A DNA stretch of 64,000 nt from Pachypanchax playfairii (taxonomy: Eukaryota > Chordata > Actinopteri > Cyprinodontiformes > Aplocheilidae). The notes beneath the pieces are model-generated. The model saw nothing but the letters and a program-made list of their open reading frames with translations, did not search any database and was not told where the DNA came from. Below are positions 22,401-32,502 of this stretch, piece after piece. Position numbers and translations under genes: made by a program. The stretch covers positions 1 to 64,000 of the forward strand of contig SSNP01000044.1 of the NCBI GenBank assembly GCA_006937955.1, read 5' to 3'. Each line of letters opens with the position of its first letter. Position 1 is the first letter of the stretch.

Positions 22401-23811
22401 GCTGGTGGTCAGCATGTTTACAACATGTTTACAGCTGGTGGTCAGCATGTTTACGACATGTTTACAGCTGGTGGTCAGCATGTTTACAACATGTTTACAG
22501 CATGTTTACAACATGCTTACAGCATGTTTACAGCTGGTGGTCAGCATGTTTACAACATGCTTACAGCATGTTTACAGCTGGTGGTTAGGATGTTTAAAAC
22601 ATGTTTACAGCTGGTGGTCAGCATGTTTACAACATGCTTACAGCATGTTTACAGCAGGGGGTCAGCATGTTTACAACATGCTTACAGCATGTTTACAGCA
22701 GGGGGTCAGCATGGCGTACAGATCACAGCTGGATAAACCAACATAGGAAGCATTTCACCCCCATAGCAAGGTCCAAAATAACCGTCCTGATGGGCCATAT
22801 CCAAAACCTAGAATACAATCACAACTAGAAAAGAACTCAGAGAGCGCAGACCTCCACCAAGTGGACATATTGTAGAAAGTACTATGTCCATATCATTAAA
22901 ACATTCCTGGATCCAGACGGTAATCCAGATTACCTCCAAAATCTAATTAATTCTTTCTCTGGTCATTTCTGACTTTTCCTGAAAAATTTATCAAAATCCA
23001 TCTATTAGTTTTCAGTTATCCCGCTAACAGAAGACAGACAGACAGACAGACAGACCCCAATGAAAACATTACCTCCTTGGAGGAGGTAAAGATGACGGAA
23101 CATCTATAGGGAGAACCAAAGGACGCCACCTGTGAACCAGGTGAGGCTGAAAGAATCACCTGATTAACCAGATAAACTACCTAAGTTCTCCTGGAGTTTC
23201 ACTCACTCAGTATCTGAACCTGCTAAATCCTGTTCAAGGTCACATGGAGCTGGTGAGAGGCGGAGCTACACCTGGACAGGTCACCTGTCCATCACAGGGT
23301 GACATATAAACACACACACACACTCTCACAAACACACACACCCACTTACAAACACACACACATGCATGTGTGTGTGTTTGTAAGTGGGTGTGTGTGTTTG
23401 TAAGTGGGGGTTTGTATTTCTGACCTCCTGGGGACCCGTTTCCTGACTTTTACTATCTTTCTGGGGTCCGAGGGTTCTTGTGGGGACCGAAGCCTGGTCC
23501 CCATGAGGGGGACTCCCCTTTTTAGGGTTAGGGGTTAGGTTTATAGGTATGGTGTGAATAGAGTTTTAGTTAGTCTTAGGGTTAGTTATAGATCAGTAAT
23601 GGTTAAGGTTAGGAAAAGGGTTTGGGTTAGGTATAAATCTAGTTACTAAAATCAATGGAAGTCAATGGACGGTCCCCATAAGGATAACAAAACAAACACA
23701 CACACAGATACACACTCACTCAAACACACACATATGCACATACACACACACACACACACACAAACAAACACACACCCACAGACACACACACACACACACA
23801 GACTCTCACAG

Positions 23812-23875
<64 letters not shown>

Positions 23876-25005
23876 TCTCACACACACACACACACACACA
23901 GACTCTCACAGACACACACACACACACAGACTCTCACAGACACACACACACACACAGACTCTCACAGACACACACACACACACAGACTCTCACAGACACA
24001 CACACACACACAGACTCTCACAGACACACACACACACACAGACTCTCACAGACACACACACACACACAGACTCTCACAGACACACACACACACACAGGGA
24101 TGATTTAGAGCTGCCAGTTCACATGTTGTTGTGTGAATTTATATATTTATATAAGTGTTTATAGTTTCAACTCTACACACGAACCCGTGTTGAAAGTCCA
24201 GTATTATATAACTGTCCTCAGGTTAATGTTGCATAAGCCCAATTTTGGGAATTGTTTTGACCAGGAAGTTCAAGGAATTGATGCAAGTGTCCTCTCGCTT
24301 ACGTGGTTCTTGGTGAAACCCACATTCATGTGGAAAACATGTATGTGGGTCCATGAAAACATGTATGTGGGTCCATGTAGAAAGGTCCCAGCCCGGTTTC
24401 GAACCCAGGACCTTCTGGCCCTTACTGGAGCTTCAAATCATAAGTTAGAAGAGCAACACATACAGAAATATCCACATATATGGTTTATAGTTATATATGG
24501 TAAATGCATATGATAGGCCAGCCTTTACCTTACAGGTGTACCACTCAGCCCTCAACCAGCCTGAGCTGATAATAAAATCTCATTGTGGTTAAAGGAACTG
24601 CAGCAAAATCTGGATCCTGAACGCAAGTCAACCAATCACATGACGTCATTTAACAAACACAATCCACACCTGGAAACTTAAACTTAATACAGGTACTGAT
24701 CGTTCACAGAGCGCACGTGCTGAGGACAAACTTATGGTTAATATAAAATATATAACATAATATAAACATTATGAGCAGAATGATCTGAAGTCTAACACCT
24801 GTACAGGTGAACTCACAGCTGTTTTTACCTCTTGCTTCTCAGCTGACGTCACTTCGCTTTCGTGCACCATGGTGACAAACAGCGAGCGGACGATCGGACT
24901 GCGGATGTGCTTTCCTGTCCACATCCTCCTCACGGACAGCAGAAAGGTGAAATATCCCACAGCCCACGCCACAAAAACCAGCGTCCTGAGCTGCAGGTGA
25001 CACAT
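19209..25005 (-). CDS. mettl9: METTL9, protein-histidine N1-methyltransferase, whole gene
   Basis: Five coding exons join in phase: 24829-25005, 20722-20912, 20428-20637, 19516-19700 and 19209-19438 (993 nt, 330 aa; human METTL9 is about 318). METTL9 transfers a methyl group from S-adenosylmethionine to the N1 of histidines in HxH motifs of several proteins. A hydrophobic N-terminal segment (about residues 9-23) resembles a signal anchor. The SAM-binding motif DLGAGDG is at about 155-161, followed by SCLNLLDRCD and the strongly conserved RLPYLCEGDMYNDYY near the C-terminus. After VFVLK the protein continues for ten residues, where the human protein, as I recall it, ends in two. All splice sites are GT/AG. 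The gene seems intact. Intron 1 (3.9 kb) is repeat-rich. Confidence 0.95.
19516..19700 (-). CDS. mettl9: mettl9 coding exon 4
   Basis: The exon encodes about residues 194-254, LLGIDEWQHTGFQYDVISC to LPFEPYIET, part of the Rossmann-fold methyltransferase core. The donor is ACGG|GTGAGC and the acceptor ttccag. Confidence 0.94.
19843..20200 (+). mobile_element. LINE reverse-transcriptase C-terminal remnant
   Basis: Inside mettl9 intron 3, the plus strand reads GQSRLDFLRKIRSLNVCSKM, a stop, then KIFNKSVVESVITSAVTCWG and IRAGDMKRLNKL. This is the familiar C-terminal region of teleost LINE polyproteins. It carries a stop codon and loses similarity after about 20040. It has no intact catalytic part and is a dead fragment. 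The family is not certain. Confidence 0.7.
20428..20637 (-). CDS. mettl9: mettl9 coding exon 3
   Basis: The exon encodes FLGRGSMFVFSTDQFQRLL, the SAM motif LLDLGAGDG and VFATEVSVPM to QRKNY. The donor is ACAT|GTGAGT and the acceptor gtccag. Confidence 0.95.
20722..20912 (-). CDS. mettl9: mettl9 coding exon 2
   Basis: The exon encodes WYRCCPDLLEESV through SSWMFMQLYHSLVS to SRTSIN. It aligns with the human segment that begins WYVCN and ends SRTSING. The donor is ACGG|GTGAGT and the acceptor attctag. Confidence 0.94.
21176..22712. repeat. 33-bp minisatellite built from ACATGTTTACA words (mettl9 intron 1)
   Basis: The main unit is CATGTTTACAACATGTTTAC followed by AGCTGGTGGTCAG (33 bp). Additional 11- to 17-bp ACATGTTTAC words are inserted irregularly, and GGCGGTTAG and GGTGGTCAG variants are clustered in the 5' and 3' parts. 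The unit is a multiple of three, so all the open frames seen here are repeat artefacts. Confidence 0.95.
22832..23090 (+). mobile_element. 3' end of an RTE-type LINE or its derived SINE
   Basis: The stretch includes GAGCGCAGACCTCCACCAAG, GGTCATTTCTGACTTTTCCT, CGCTAACAGAAGACAGACAG and the terminal CCTCCTTGGAGGAGGTAAAG. This order is the common 3' tail of RTE/Expander-like elements in fish. A short GACA microsatellite lies at about 23034-23054. No coding part remains. Confidence 0.72.
23305..23400. repeat. CA/TG microsatellite with inverted arms
   Basis: ACACACACCCACTTACAAAC is followed by its reverse complement, GTTTGTAAGTGGGTGTGTGT, so the region can form a hairpin centred near 23365. Confidence 0.8.
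23401..23690. repeat. Interspersed teleost repeat with TGGGGACC and GGTTAGG words
   Basis: The segment opens near cctggggacccgtttcctga and closes with caatggacggtccccataag, so the ends are imperfect inverted repeats. The interior has degenerate GGTTAGG-like words. I recognise this as a common fish repeat but cannot name it. It sits between two CA tracts. Confidence 0.5.
23697..24095. repeat. CA microsatellite and 28-bp minisatellite
   Basis: Pure CA tracts alternate with GACTCTCACAGA. From about 23900 on, a 28-bp unit (CAGACTCTCACAGA plus a CA run) is repeated at least six times with near-perfect identity. Confidence 0.95.
24829..25005 (-). CDS. mettl9: mettl9 coding exon 1
   Basis: The start ATG is at 25005-25003, giving MCHLQLRTLVFVAWAVGY, then RRMWTGKHIRSP and VRSLFVTM, ending GAG|GTAAAAA. 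The exon is 59 whole codons. An in-frame ATG at 25146 would add 47 residues. The internal start is preferred because it places the hydrophobic segment and RRMW as in the mammalian protein. Confidence 0.88.
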
Positions 25006-25330
25006 GGATACAGAGTCTGAGGTGCAGGTGACAAACAGCAGCGGCCACTGGCAGGTGGGATAAGAGTCAAAAATAACAAGCCAACCAACCTGAGAAGGGT
25101 GTGGTGGGTTTAAAAACGGCTGTTTTAACGCCTCCTTACACTCCACACGCCATTATTTACCTTGGACGTTTAATCTTCCGGTCTCTGTCTCTGCCCACAA
25201 TGAAAACAAAAAACTACTTCCGCGTAGTGTGCCGTTTAACTGTTTCCTGTGTGGACGCAGAAGAAGAGCGTCCGGAACACACGTGAACGCCGCCGCCATA
25301 TTGTGAGTGTCTGTCAGCTGAAACCGCATT
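25006..25330 (-). promoter_or_regulatory. Presumed mettl9 5' UTR and promoter with YY1 and ETS sites
   Basis: The minus strand carries CAATATGGCGGC at 25293-25304, an exact fit to the YY1 core-promoter consensus CAAnATGGCGGC. Two ETS-like GGAAG cores lie in the minus-strand complements of aatcttccggtc (about 25170) and ctacttccgcgt (about 25215). The region is relatively CpG-rich. The transcription start would lie near 25290, about 0.3 kb upstream of the start codon. This is inferred from motifs. Confidence 0.5.
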
Positions 25331-26559
25331 GAGTCTTCGTTTTTTTTAACGTTTTCACTCGTGTGTTGTTGAACAATGCGAGCCAGGTGAATCAGCTGAA
25401 TAACAGGTGTTTATAGAATCACTAATAACGCTGTACAGCTGATACACAAAGCCTTAAAACTCCAAGGTGTTTTGGCTGTTTGCAGAAAATGGACACTTGT
25501 CACGTGGACAGACCTCTGGCTCTCATTCTAAAACAGAGAGCTGATGGTTCCTTCTGAAGGAACAGTGAAGGTGGTCAGAACAGCTGAGGGGTTTAATCAC
25601 CAGTCTGAACCAGGACAGCCATCAATGTGCACGTAGCTCACCACTAGATGTCACTACCAGGATCTTCCTCTTTTCAGTTCACTCTGAGAGAAGCTTCACA
25701 AGGCTTCATTTGCACATCTTCAGATATTTCTGAACAAACCAACATGCATCCAGTTTGGATTTTGTCACGAGGTTTTTGGTTGCAACAATAAAAGCCTGGC
25801 TGGGCAGGACAGACAAGAACAACATAAAGTGAGACAGAGAACTCAGGACAGAGGGATTGACAAACCGAGAGTAGGCTACAGCTGGGCAGAAAGGCAACCA
25901 GATGATATCAGGTGTGACCAGAGGTAGATCTTGAGTCTTCTGAGGCCCCTTCAGACAGCATTCATCACCTGACACTGAACATCTAAACATTTTGTATTTA
26001 TCATCATTTCATAGTTCTTTTTGTGATTCTGTGTGGAGGTTTCTCAATATTTTGTCTCAAAACTACATCTTGGACTTAAACTATGCTCTCGTTACTAGTT
26101 CAGACTTTTCATTTGGACTTAGGACACTTGATCATGGTGGAGGTTCAGCTAATATAACTTATAGTTTCCATGGTCTTACTGCTAGAGGCAGAGGGTGACA
26201 GTTGTCTTCATAATGAGACAGGACACATCAGAGTGTATGTTATCAGTTTAATAGAAATCCTTAGACTTCACAGATCTTCCTAAACAGCTGAGATGTTGGA
26301 GATGTTGATGGTGTTCTCCTGATCAGAGCCGGCGGGAGGAGATACGGTCCGTTACCGCAGGTGGAGGCCGAAGGTGGATGTTCTGATTGAACTAATTTGA
26401 AAAACAAAAAAATGTGGCACAAGAACAGAAGAACACACGGTATAATCAAAGTGGGAATTCTGAACTTACAGCTCCCGTTATTAGGATCAGATGATCCCAC
26501 ATCATCTGACAGACCTCCATCAGGCACCCCGGTTCCACACCCAGACCATCTGTACTGAA
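25331..26559. other. Intergenic, no gene recognised
   Basis: This is part of the 7.4-kb space between the divergent mettl9 and caskin start codons. Minus-strand frames at 25706-25990 and 26261-26527 (the latter with a hydrophobic stretch) show no family motif, and the second adjoins an RTE-like tail. I make no call. Confidence 0.4.
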
Positions 26560-26740
26560 GACAGCTTTATCTCCCGTATTATAATCCTGTTCACCCCCAA
26601 ATCTAATCAGTTGTTCATTGACCCAGTTTGGATACGTCCTAAAATTTTCATGAAAACCTGTCCACAACTTTTCAGGTGATGTTGCTAACAGACAAACAAA
26701 CAAACCAACACAGACAGAAACATGAACTCCTTGGTGTTAA
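26560..26740 (+). mobile_element. Second RTE-like LINE or SINE 3' tail
   Basis: It has the same order of words as 22832-23090: CAAATCTAATCAGTTGTTC, TCATGAAAACCTGTCCACAA, GTTGCTAACAGACAAACAAA and CATGAACTCCTTGG. It is more diverged than the first copy and lacks the final GGAGGTAA. Confidence 0.62.
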
Positions 26741-26910
26741 TAATGCACATGATGAGTTCCATCTATACGCATCCTCGTAGTATATAATCCAAAAGTCTTT
26801 GGAGCAGAAGCTGGTGGGACCCCTTGGGTTCAGGGATGATGATGGCTGGGGCCAGGGTGTCCATTATGATGGGTGAACAGGGTGAAAATAAAGGCACATG
26901 GGGGCTTCTG

Positions 26911-27210
26911 GGGCTTCGGAGACGTCTCCTGCAGACCCTGGGGCTTCTGAGACGTCTCCTGCAGACCCTGGGGCTTCTGAGACGTCTCCTGTAGACTCTG
27001 GGGCTTCTGAGACGTCTCCTGTAGACTCTGGGGCTTCGGAGACGTCTCCTGCAGACCCTGGGGCTTCTGAGACGTCTCCTGTAGACCCTGGGGCTTCTGA
27101 GACGTCTCCTGTAGACCCTGGGGCTTCTGAGACGTCTCCTGTAGACTCTGGGGCTTCGGAGACGTCTCCTGCAGACCCTGGGGCTTCGGAGACGTCTCCT
27201 GCAGACTCTC
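26911..27210. repeat. 30-bp minisatellite, ten copies
   Basis: The unit is GGGCTTCTGAGACGTCTCCT followed by GCAGACCCTG, with TCGGAG/TCTGAG and GCAGAC/GTAGAC variants. It is exactly ten units. The period is divisible by three, so a frame encoding the decapeptide GASETSPADP stays open. There is no start context, splice structure or homology to support a protein. GAGACGTCTC in each unit is a 10-bp palindrome. Confidence 0.95.
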
Positions 27211-30200
27211 CTACTGCATGGTCTCGCTGGAGGGTCCTGCTGGATGGTCCCGCTGGATGGTCCCGCTGGAGGGTCCCGCTGGATGGTCCCGCTGGATAGT
27301 CCCGCTGGAGAGTCCTGCTGGATGGTCCCGCTGGAGGGTCCTGCTGGATGGTCCCGCTGGAGGGTCCCGCTGGAGAGTCCTGCTGGATGGTCCCGCTGGA
27401 GGGTCCCGCTGGAGGGTCCCGCTGGAGGGTCCTACTGCATGGTCCCGCTGGATGGTCCCGCTGGAGGGTCCCGCTGGAGGGTCCCGCTGGAGGGTCCTGC
27501 TGGAGGGTCCCGCTGGAGGGTCCCGCTGGAGGGTCCCGCTGGAGGGTCCTGCTGCATGGTCCCGCTGGAGGGTCCCGCTGGAGGGTCCCGCTGGATGGTC
27601 CCGCTGGATGGTCCCGCTGGAGGGTCCTGCTGGATGGTCCCGCTGGATGGTCCCGCTGGAGGGTCCCGCTGGAGGGTCCCGCTGGAGGGTCCCGCTGGAG
27701 AGTCCTGCTGGATGGTCCCGCTGGAGGGTCCCGCTGGAGGGTCCTACTGCATGGTCCCGCTGGAGGGTCCCGCTGGAGGGTCCCGCTGGAGGGTCCCGCT
27801 GGAGGGTCCTGCTGGATGGTCCCGCTGGAGGGTCCCGCTGGAGGGGCCCGCTGGAGGGTCCCGCTGGAGGGTCCTACTGCATGGTCCCGCTGGAGGGTCC
27901 CGCTGGAGGGTCCCGCTGGAGGGTCCCGCTGGAGGGTCCCGCTGGATAGTCCCGCTGGAGAGTCCCGCTGGATGGTCCCGCTGGAGGGTCCCGCTGGAGG
28001 GTCCCGCTGGAGGGTCCCGCTGGAGGGTCCTGCTGGATGGTCCCGCTGGAGGGTCCCGCTGGAGGGTCCTACTGCATGGTCCCGCTGGAGGGTCCCGCTG
28101 GAGGGTCCCGCTGGATGGTCCCGCTGGAGGGCCCCGCTGGAGGGTCCCGCTGGAGGGTCCCGCTGGAGGGTCCTGCTGGATGGTCCCGCTGGAGGGTCCC
28201 GCTGGAGGGGCCCGCTGGAGGGTCCCGCTGGAAGGTCCCGCTGGAGGGTCCCGCTGGAGGGTCCCGCTGGAGGGTCCTACTGCATGGTCCCGCTGGAGGG
28301 TCCCGCTGGAGGGTCCCGCTGGAGGGTCCCGCTGGAGGGTCCTACTGCATGGTCCCGCTGGATGGTCCCGCTGGAGGGTCCCGCTGGATGGTCCCGCTGG
28401 ATGGTCCCGCTGGAGGGTCCTGCTGGATGGTCCCGCTGGAGGGTCCCGCTGGATGGTCCCGCTGGAGGGTCCCGCTGGAGAGTCCTGCTGGATGGTCCCG
28501 CTGGAGGGTCCCGCTGGAGGGTCCCGCTGGAGGGTCCCGCTGGAGGGTCCCGCTGGATAGTCCCGCTGGAGAGTCCCGCTGGATGGTCCCGCTGGAGGGT
28601 CCCACTGCATGGTCCCGCTGGATGGTCCCGCTGGAGGGCCCCGCTGGAGGGTCCCGCTGGAGGGTCCTGCTGGATGGTCCCGCTGGAGGGTCCCGCTGGA
28701 GGGTCCTGCTGGATGGTCCCGCTGGAGGGTCCCGCTGGAGGGTCCTACTGCATGGTCCCGCTGGAGAGTCCCGCTGGAGGGTCCCGCTGGATGGTCCCGC
28801 TGGAGGGTCCCACTGCATGGTCCCGCTGGATGGTCCCGCTGGAGGGCCCCGCTGGAGGGTCCCGCTGGAGGGTCCTGCTGGATGGTCCCGCTGGAGGGTC
28901 CCGCTGGAGGGTCCCGCTGGAGGGTCCCGCTGGATGGTCCCGCTGGAGGGTCCCGCTGGAGAGTCCTGCTGGATGGTCCCGCTGGAGGGTCCCGCTGGAG
29001 GGTCCCGCTGGAGGGTCCCGCTGGAGGGTCCCGCTGGATAGTCCCGCTGGAGAGTCCCGCTGGATGGTCCCGCTGGAGGGTCCCACTGCATGGTCCCGCT
29101 GGATGGTCCCGCTGGAGGGTCCTGCTGGATGGTCCCGCTGGAGGGTCCCGCTGGAGGGGCCCGCTGGAGGGTCCCGCTGGAAGGTCCCGCTGGAGGGTCC
29201 CGCTGGAGGGTCCCACTGGATGGTCCCGCTGGATAGTCCCGCTGGAGAGTCCCGCTGGAGGGTCCCGCTGGAGGGTCCTACTGCATGGTCCCGCTGGAGG
29301 GTCCCGCTGGAGGGTCCCGCTGGAGGGTCCCGCTGGAGGGTCCTACTGCATGGTCCCGCTGGATGGTCCCGCTGGATGGTCCCGCTGGAGGGCCCCGCTG
29401 GAGGGTCCCGCTGGAGGGTCCTGCTGGATGGTCCCGCTGGAGGGTCCCGCTGGAGGGTCCCGCTGGAGGGTCCCGCTGGAGGGTCCCGCTGGAGGGTCCC
29501 GCTGGAGGGTCCCGCTGGAGGGTCCCGCTGGAGGGTCCCGCTGGAGGGTCCCGCTGGAGGGTCCCGCTGGAGGGTCCCGCTGGATAGTCCCGCTGGAGAG
29601 TCCCGCTGGATGGTCCCGCTGGAGGGTCCCACTGCATGGTCCCGCTGGATGGTCCCGCTGGAGGGCCCCGCTGGAGGGTCCCGCTGGAGGGTCCTACTGC
29701 ATGGTCCCGCTGGAGGGTCCCGCTGGAGGGTCCCGCTGGAGGGTCCCGCTGGATGGTCCCGCTGGAGAGTCCCGCTGGAGGGTCCCGCTGGAGGGTCCCG
29801 CTGGATGGTCCCGCTGGATGGTCCCGCTGGAGGGCCCCGCTGGAGGGTCCCGCTGGATGGTCCCGCTGGAGGGTCCTGCTGGAGGGTCCCGCTGGAGGGT
29901 CCCGCTGGAGAGTCCTGCTGGATGGTCCCGCTGGAGGGTCCTGCTGGATGGTCCCGCTGGATGGTCCCGCTGGAGGGTCCCGCTGGATGGTCCCGCTGGA
30001 TAGTCCCGCTGGAGGGTCCCGCTGGATAGTCCCGCTGGATAGTCCCGCTGGAGAGTCCCGCTGGATGGTCCCGCTGGAGGGTCCCACTGCATGGTCCCGC
30101 TGGATGGTCCCGCTGGAGGGTCCCGCTGGAGGGTCCCGCTGGAGGGTCCCGCTGGAGGGTCCTACTGCATGGTCCCGCTGGATGGTCCCGCTGGATGGTC

Positions 30201-30299
30201 CCGCTGGAGGGTCCTGCTGGAGGGGCCCGCTGGAGGGGCCCGCTGGAGGGTCCCGCTGGAAGGTTCCGCTGGATGGTCCCACTGGAGGGTCCTGCTGGT
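27211..30299. repeat. 13-bp GC-rich minisatellite, about 235 copies
   Basis: The unit is GTCCCGCTGGAGG. Variants alternate GGAGG and GGATG, CCCGC and CCTGC, and an occasional CTACTGCATG unit. Both strands lack stops over long stretches in several frames, giving open frames of up to 893 codons with a 13-residue period (RWRVPLEGPAGGS on one strand). Overlapping frames on both strands with the same periodicity show that this is repeat structure, not coding selection. It abuts the 30-bp array with no spacer. Confidence 0.97.
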
Positions 30300-32133
30300 T
30301 AAAGAGAACCTAAACTTGGACTTACCATGAAAGAACTAAATAAAATTTCTAATTTCAAAAGTATAAATCTGTCAAGGCAACAAAAACTAGTGATGGCAAA
30401 ATGGAAAGAGTGTTTCAAAACATACTGAAACTCATGTGGAACATCTGATTCGAAACATTGGTCCAAGTAGACGAGGTCATGTGACTGTTCCATTTCATGT
30501 TTACACAGGTTACAGGTTAATAAACACAAATATACAGAATGTCTTTATGAACAGCAGCACATGATGATCGATTTAAATAAAATTCCTTCCTAAGAGAATT
30601 ATATAAAACACAAAAATGATCAAGTTTCACCATGACATGTTTTTATCCAGCTGGTGTCACTGTGGTTGTTTGTTCTGAAGATCGATTCATTATCTGGAAC
30701 AATTGTTCCAAATGATTTGATCTCCCAATCATTCCATTTCTGTCGTCTAGTAAAAACTATACCAGCACCATCTAAAGAACACAGAACAGACACTCGGACT
30801 GGAGATCAGGAGGATCTGACAAAGTGACCGAGAACCGAAGGTAAGTGGATGCAGCTGGGCAGGAAGTAATTAAAGATCACAATCACGTTTGATGAAAAAA
30901 ATGAACACCAGTTAAAAAACCTTGAGTTAGAAAACTGTAAATACTTGCAAAAGGATCTGGTGAGCTTGAGAAGAATTACCAGCACTATTATAACCAACAA
31001 TAATTCTGGCCGGTAGTTTCTCCTTAAAAACAACATCCGGGTTGTTCGTGGAGAAAAGAGAAAACTCAAAACTGAAAAAGGACAGTTTCCTGATCGAAAC
31101 GACTTTAAACTGGACTTATTTTGAAAGTCCTACCGGAAGTAACGCGTGTGATTACCGTGAACTGGACGGGCGCTCGGTAGTTGCGCTCGGTAGTTGCGCT
31201 CGGTGGCTCGTTGAGACGCGGCTGTTCTTCAGTCTGTTTGTAGAAAACTTTGATCAGATATTGAATCTTTATGAAAGAGTCGAACACGCGCGTGAAGTTA
31301 GAAGATGAGCTCAGGAATCTTCATCAGGAGGTAAAAGTTCATGTTTGTTTGTGTTTTTAGGATTTTCATTATGATCAACAAGTGAAGCTTCTTCACACAA
31401 ACTGCGTTCCAGTTTTAACACCGATGATTGTTGGTATAAAAGTTGATGTTTATATGACAGGATGGAACTTTAGATTGAAATGATTCAGTTTCTCCTAGAA
31501 GCTGCTTTTAAAGAACAAGTTGTAACTTTCAGGGGATGGATTGTTTTACAGTCTTTCATCATCATCATCATCTTCCTCATCGCTCTGATATTTGGACCGA
31601 CCAATCAGATCTGACCTCCTTGTTTACATTCTGTTAGCAGGAGCTGTGCAGTTGTTTACTGGTTGGCAGGTTCCTGGCTGCTTTTAGATCATGTGTAAGT
31701 GCAAAGACATGCGTTGGCATCTACTGCTGGGTTTACAGGACCAGAGACCGTTACCGGGTCAAGTCTCCTTAGATCCCTTCCTTCTTCCATCTGGGACCAA
31801 ATCCCATACTGCTACTGTTAAACTATTCAAACATCCTGGACCTTATCAAATACATCCATCCTAAAAACAACAACAACAACAACAGTGAAATGCTAAAAAT
31901 ACCAAAGTCCTGGTCTGTCATCATGTCTGTGGTTCTTCTACGTCCCTCTTTACACTTGATTCATGATTACACAGAGCAGTCTGGAGAATGGTTTTATTTG
32001 TGTTTAAAATGCAGATATTTAATAACACTGAACCAGATATGAACATGTAAAACTGAGTTCAGGTCAAATCTGGACTGTTTTACATCAGGACTTTATAAAA
32101 CCTGCACCTGAGTCGTATCTCTGTGTTTTTAGG
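30300..32133. other. Upstream region of the caskin-family gene; possible non-coding first exon
   Basis: No protein family is recognised. A possible non-coding exon ends at CAGGAG|GTAAAAGT (31330/31331), and a possible acceptor tgtttttag|GATTC lies at 32131-32132, upstream of the start codon exon. The segment 31140-31215 is CpG-rich with three tandem ttgcgctcggt-like words. The transcription start is not resolved. Confidence 0.3.
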
Positions 32134-32408
32134 ATTCTGTTGTGAGAGCAGCTTCAGAGATGAACTCAACCCTCATCATTAGGGAGATATAATGGATGTA
32201 GACTGGAGCACCAGGAGGAGGAGGAGGAGGAGTATACTTCTCATCACACTGTGCTCCTCTACATGAAGCTAAACCTTCTGCCATCCTCTCATGTTCACCA
32301 TTCAGCAGTTATGTGCTGAAAGTCTTCGCCTGGCGGATTATTGAGGAGACGCAGTAATAAGCTGCCTTGCTCGACACCTGTGAGCTGTTGGTGATGCCGT
32401 CTCTCATC

Positions 32409-32502
32409 ATGGGGAAGGAACAGGATCTGATGGTGGCAGTAAAGACTGGAGATCTGCTGCTGGTTCACAAGCTTCTCTCTAAAGTCCACTGCAACAAAAC
32501 CA
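32409..32502 (+). CDS. caskin2: caskin coding exon 1
   Basis: The exon encodes MGKEQDLMVAVKTGDLL to SKVHCNKT plus one base, with donor CCA|GTAAGT. The start is chosen from the family N-terminus MGKEQ/MGREQ and a good Kozak context (A at -3, G at +4). In-frame ATGs at 32367 and 32394 are probably 5' UTR. Confidence 0.9.

Larger units (their letters stand above)
23222..24440 (-). mobile_element. Dispersed teleost repeat with tRNA-like B box, split by CA-repeat expansion
   Basis: On the minus strand, 24390-24420 reads GTCCTGGGTTCGAAACCGGG, which contains a tRNA-type B box (GGTTCGAA). Further pieces of the same familiar fish consensus are the sequence at 24090-24120 (complement of gatgatttagagctgccagt) and that at 23235-23290 (complement of acctggacaggtcacctgtc). 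The long CA tracts sit where the consensus has a short CA-rich stretch. A related plus-strand copy lies at 39440-39600. Reading it as one element expanded from within is inference. Confidence 0.5.

Noticed and set aside
23520..23640. Telomere-like TTAGGG words
   Set aside because: GGTTAGG words here are few, degenerate and interrupted. They belong to a known-looking dispersed repeat, not to an interstitial telomere.
24385..24425. tRNA gene
   Set aside because: A B-box-like GGTTCGAA is present on the minus strand, but no A box or cloverleaf could be placed. A tRNA-like dispersed repeat is more likely.
26261..26527. Minus-strand frame with a hydrophobic segment upstream of mettl9, considered because IGSF6 lies near METTL9 in mammals
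   Set aside because: There is no immunoglobulin motif or cysteine pair, it lies outside mettl9 rather than nested in its intron, and it borders an RTE-like tail.
26898..30330. Long frames with GASETSPADP and RWRVPLEGPAGGS repeats on both strands
   Set aside because: They are periodic translations of the 30-bp and 13-bp arrays. Overlapping frames on both strands show the same period, so there is no coding signal.
30355..30500. Possible hAT-type element end near the sequence gtgtttcaaaacatactgaa
   Set aside because: It has only a loose resemblance to hAT-flanking consensus, and no inverted ends or 8-bp target duplication could be found.
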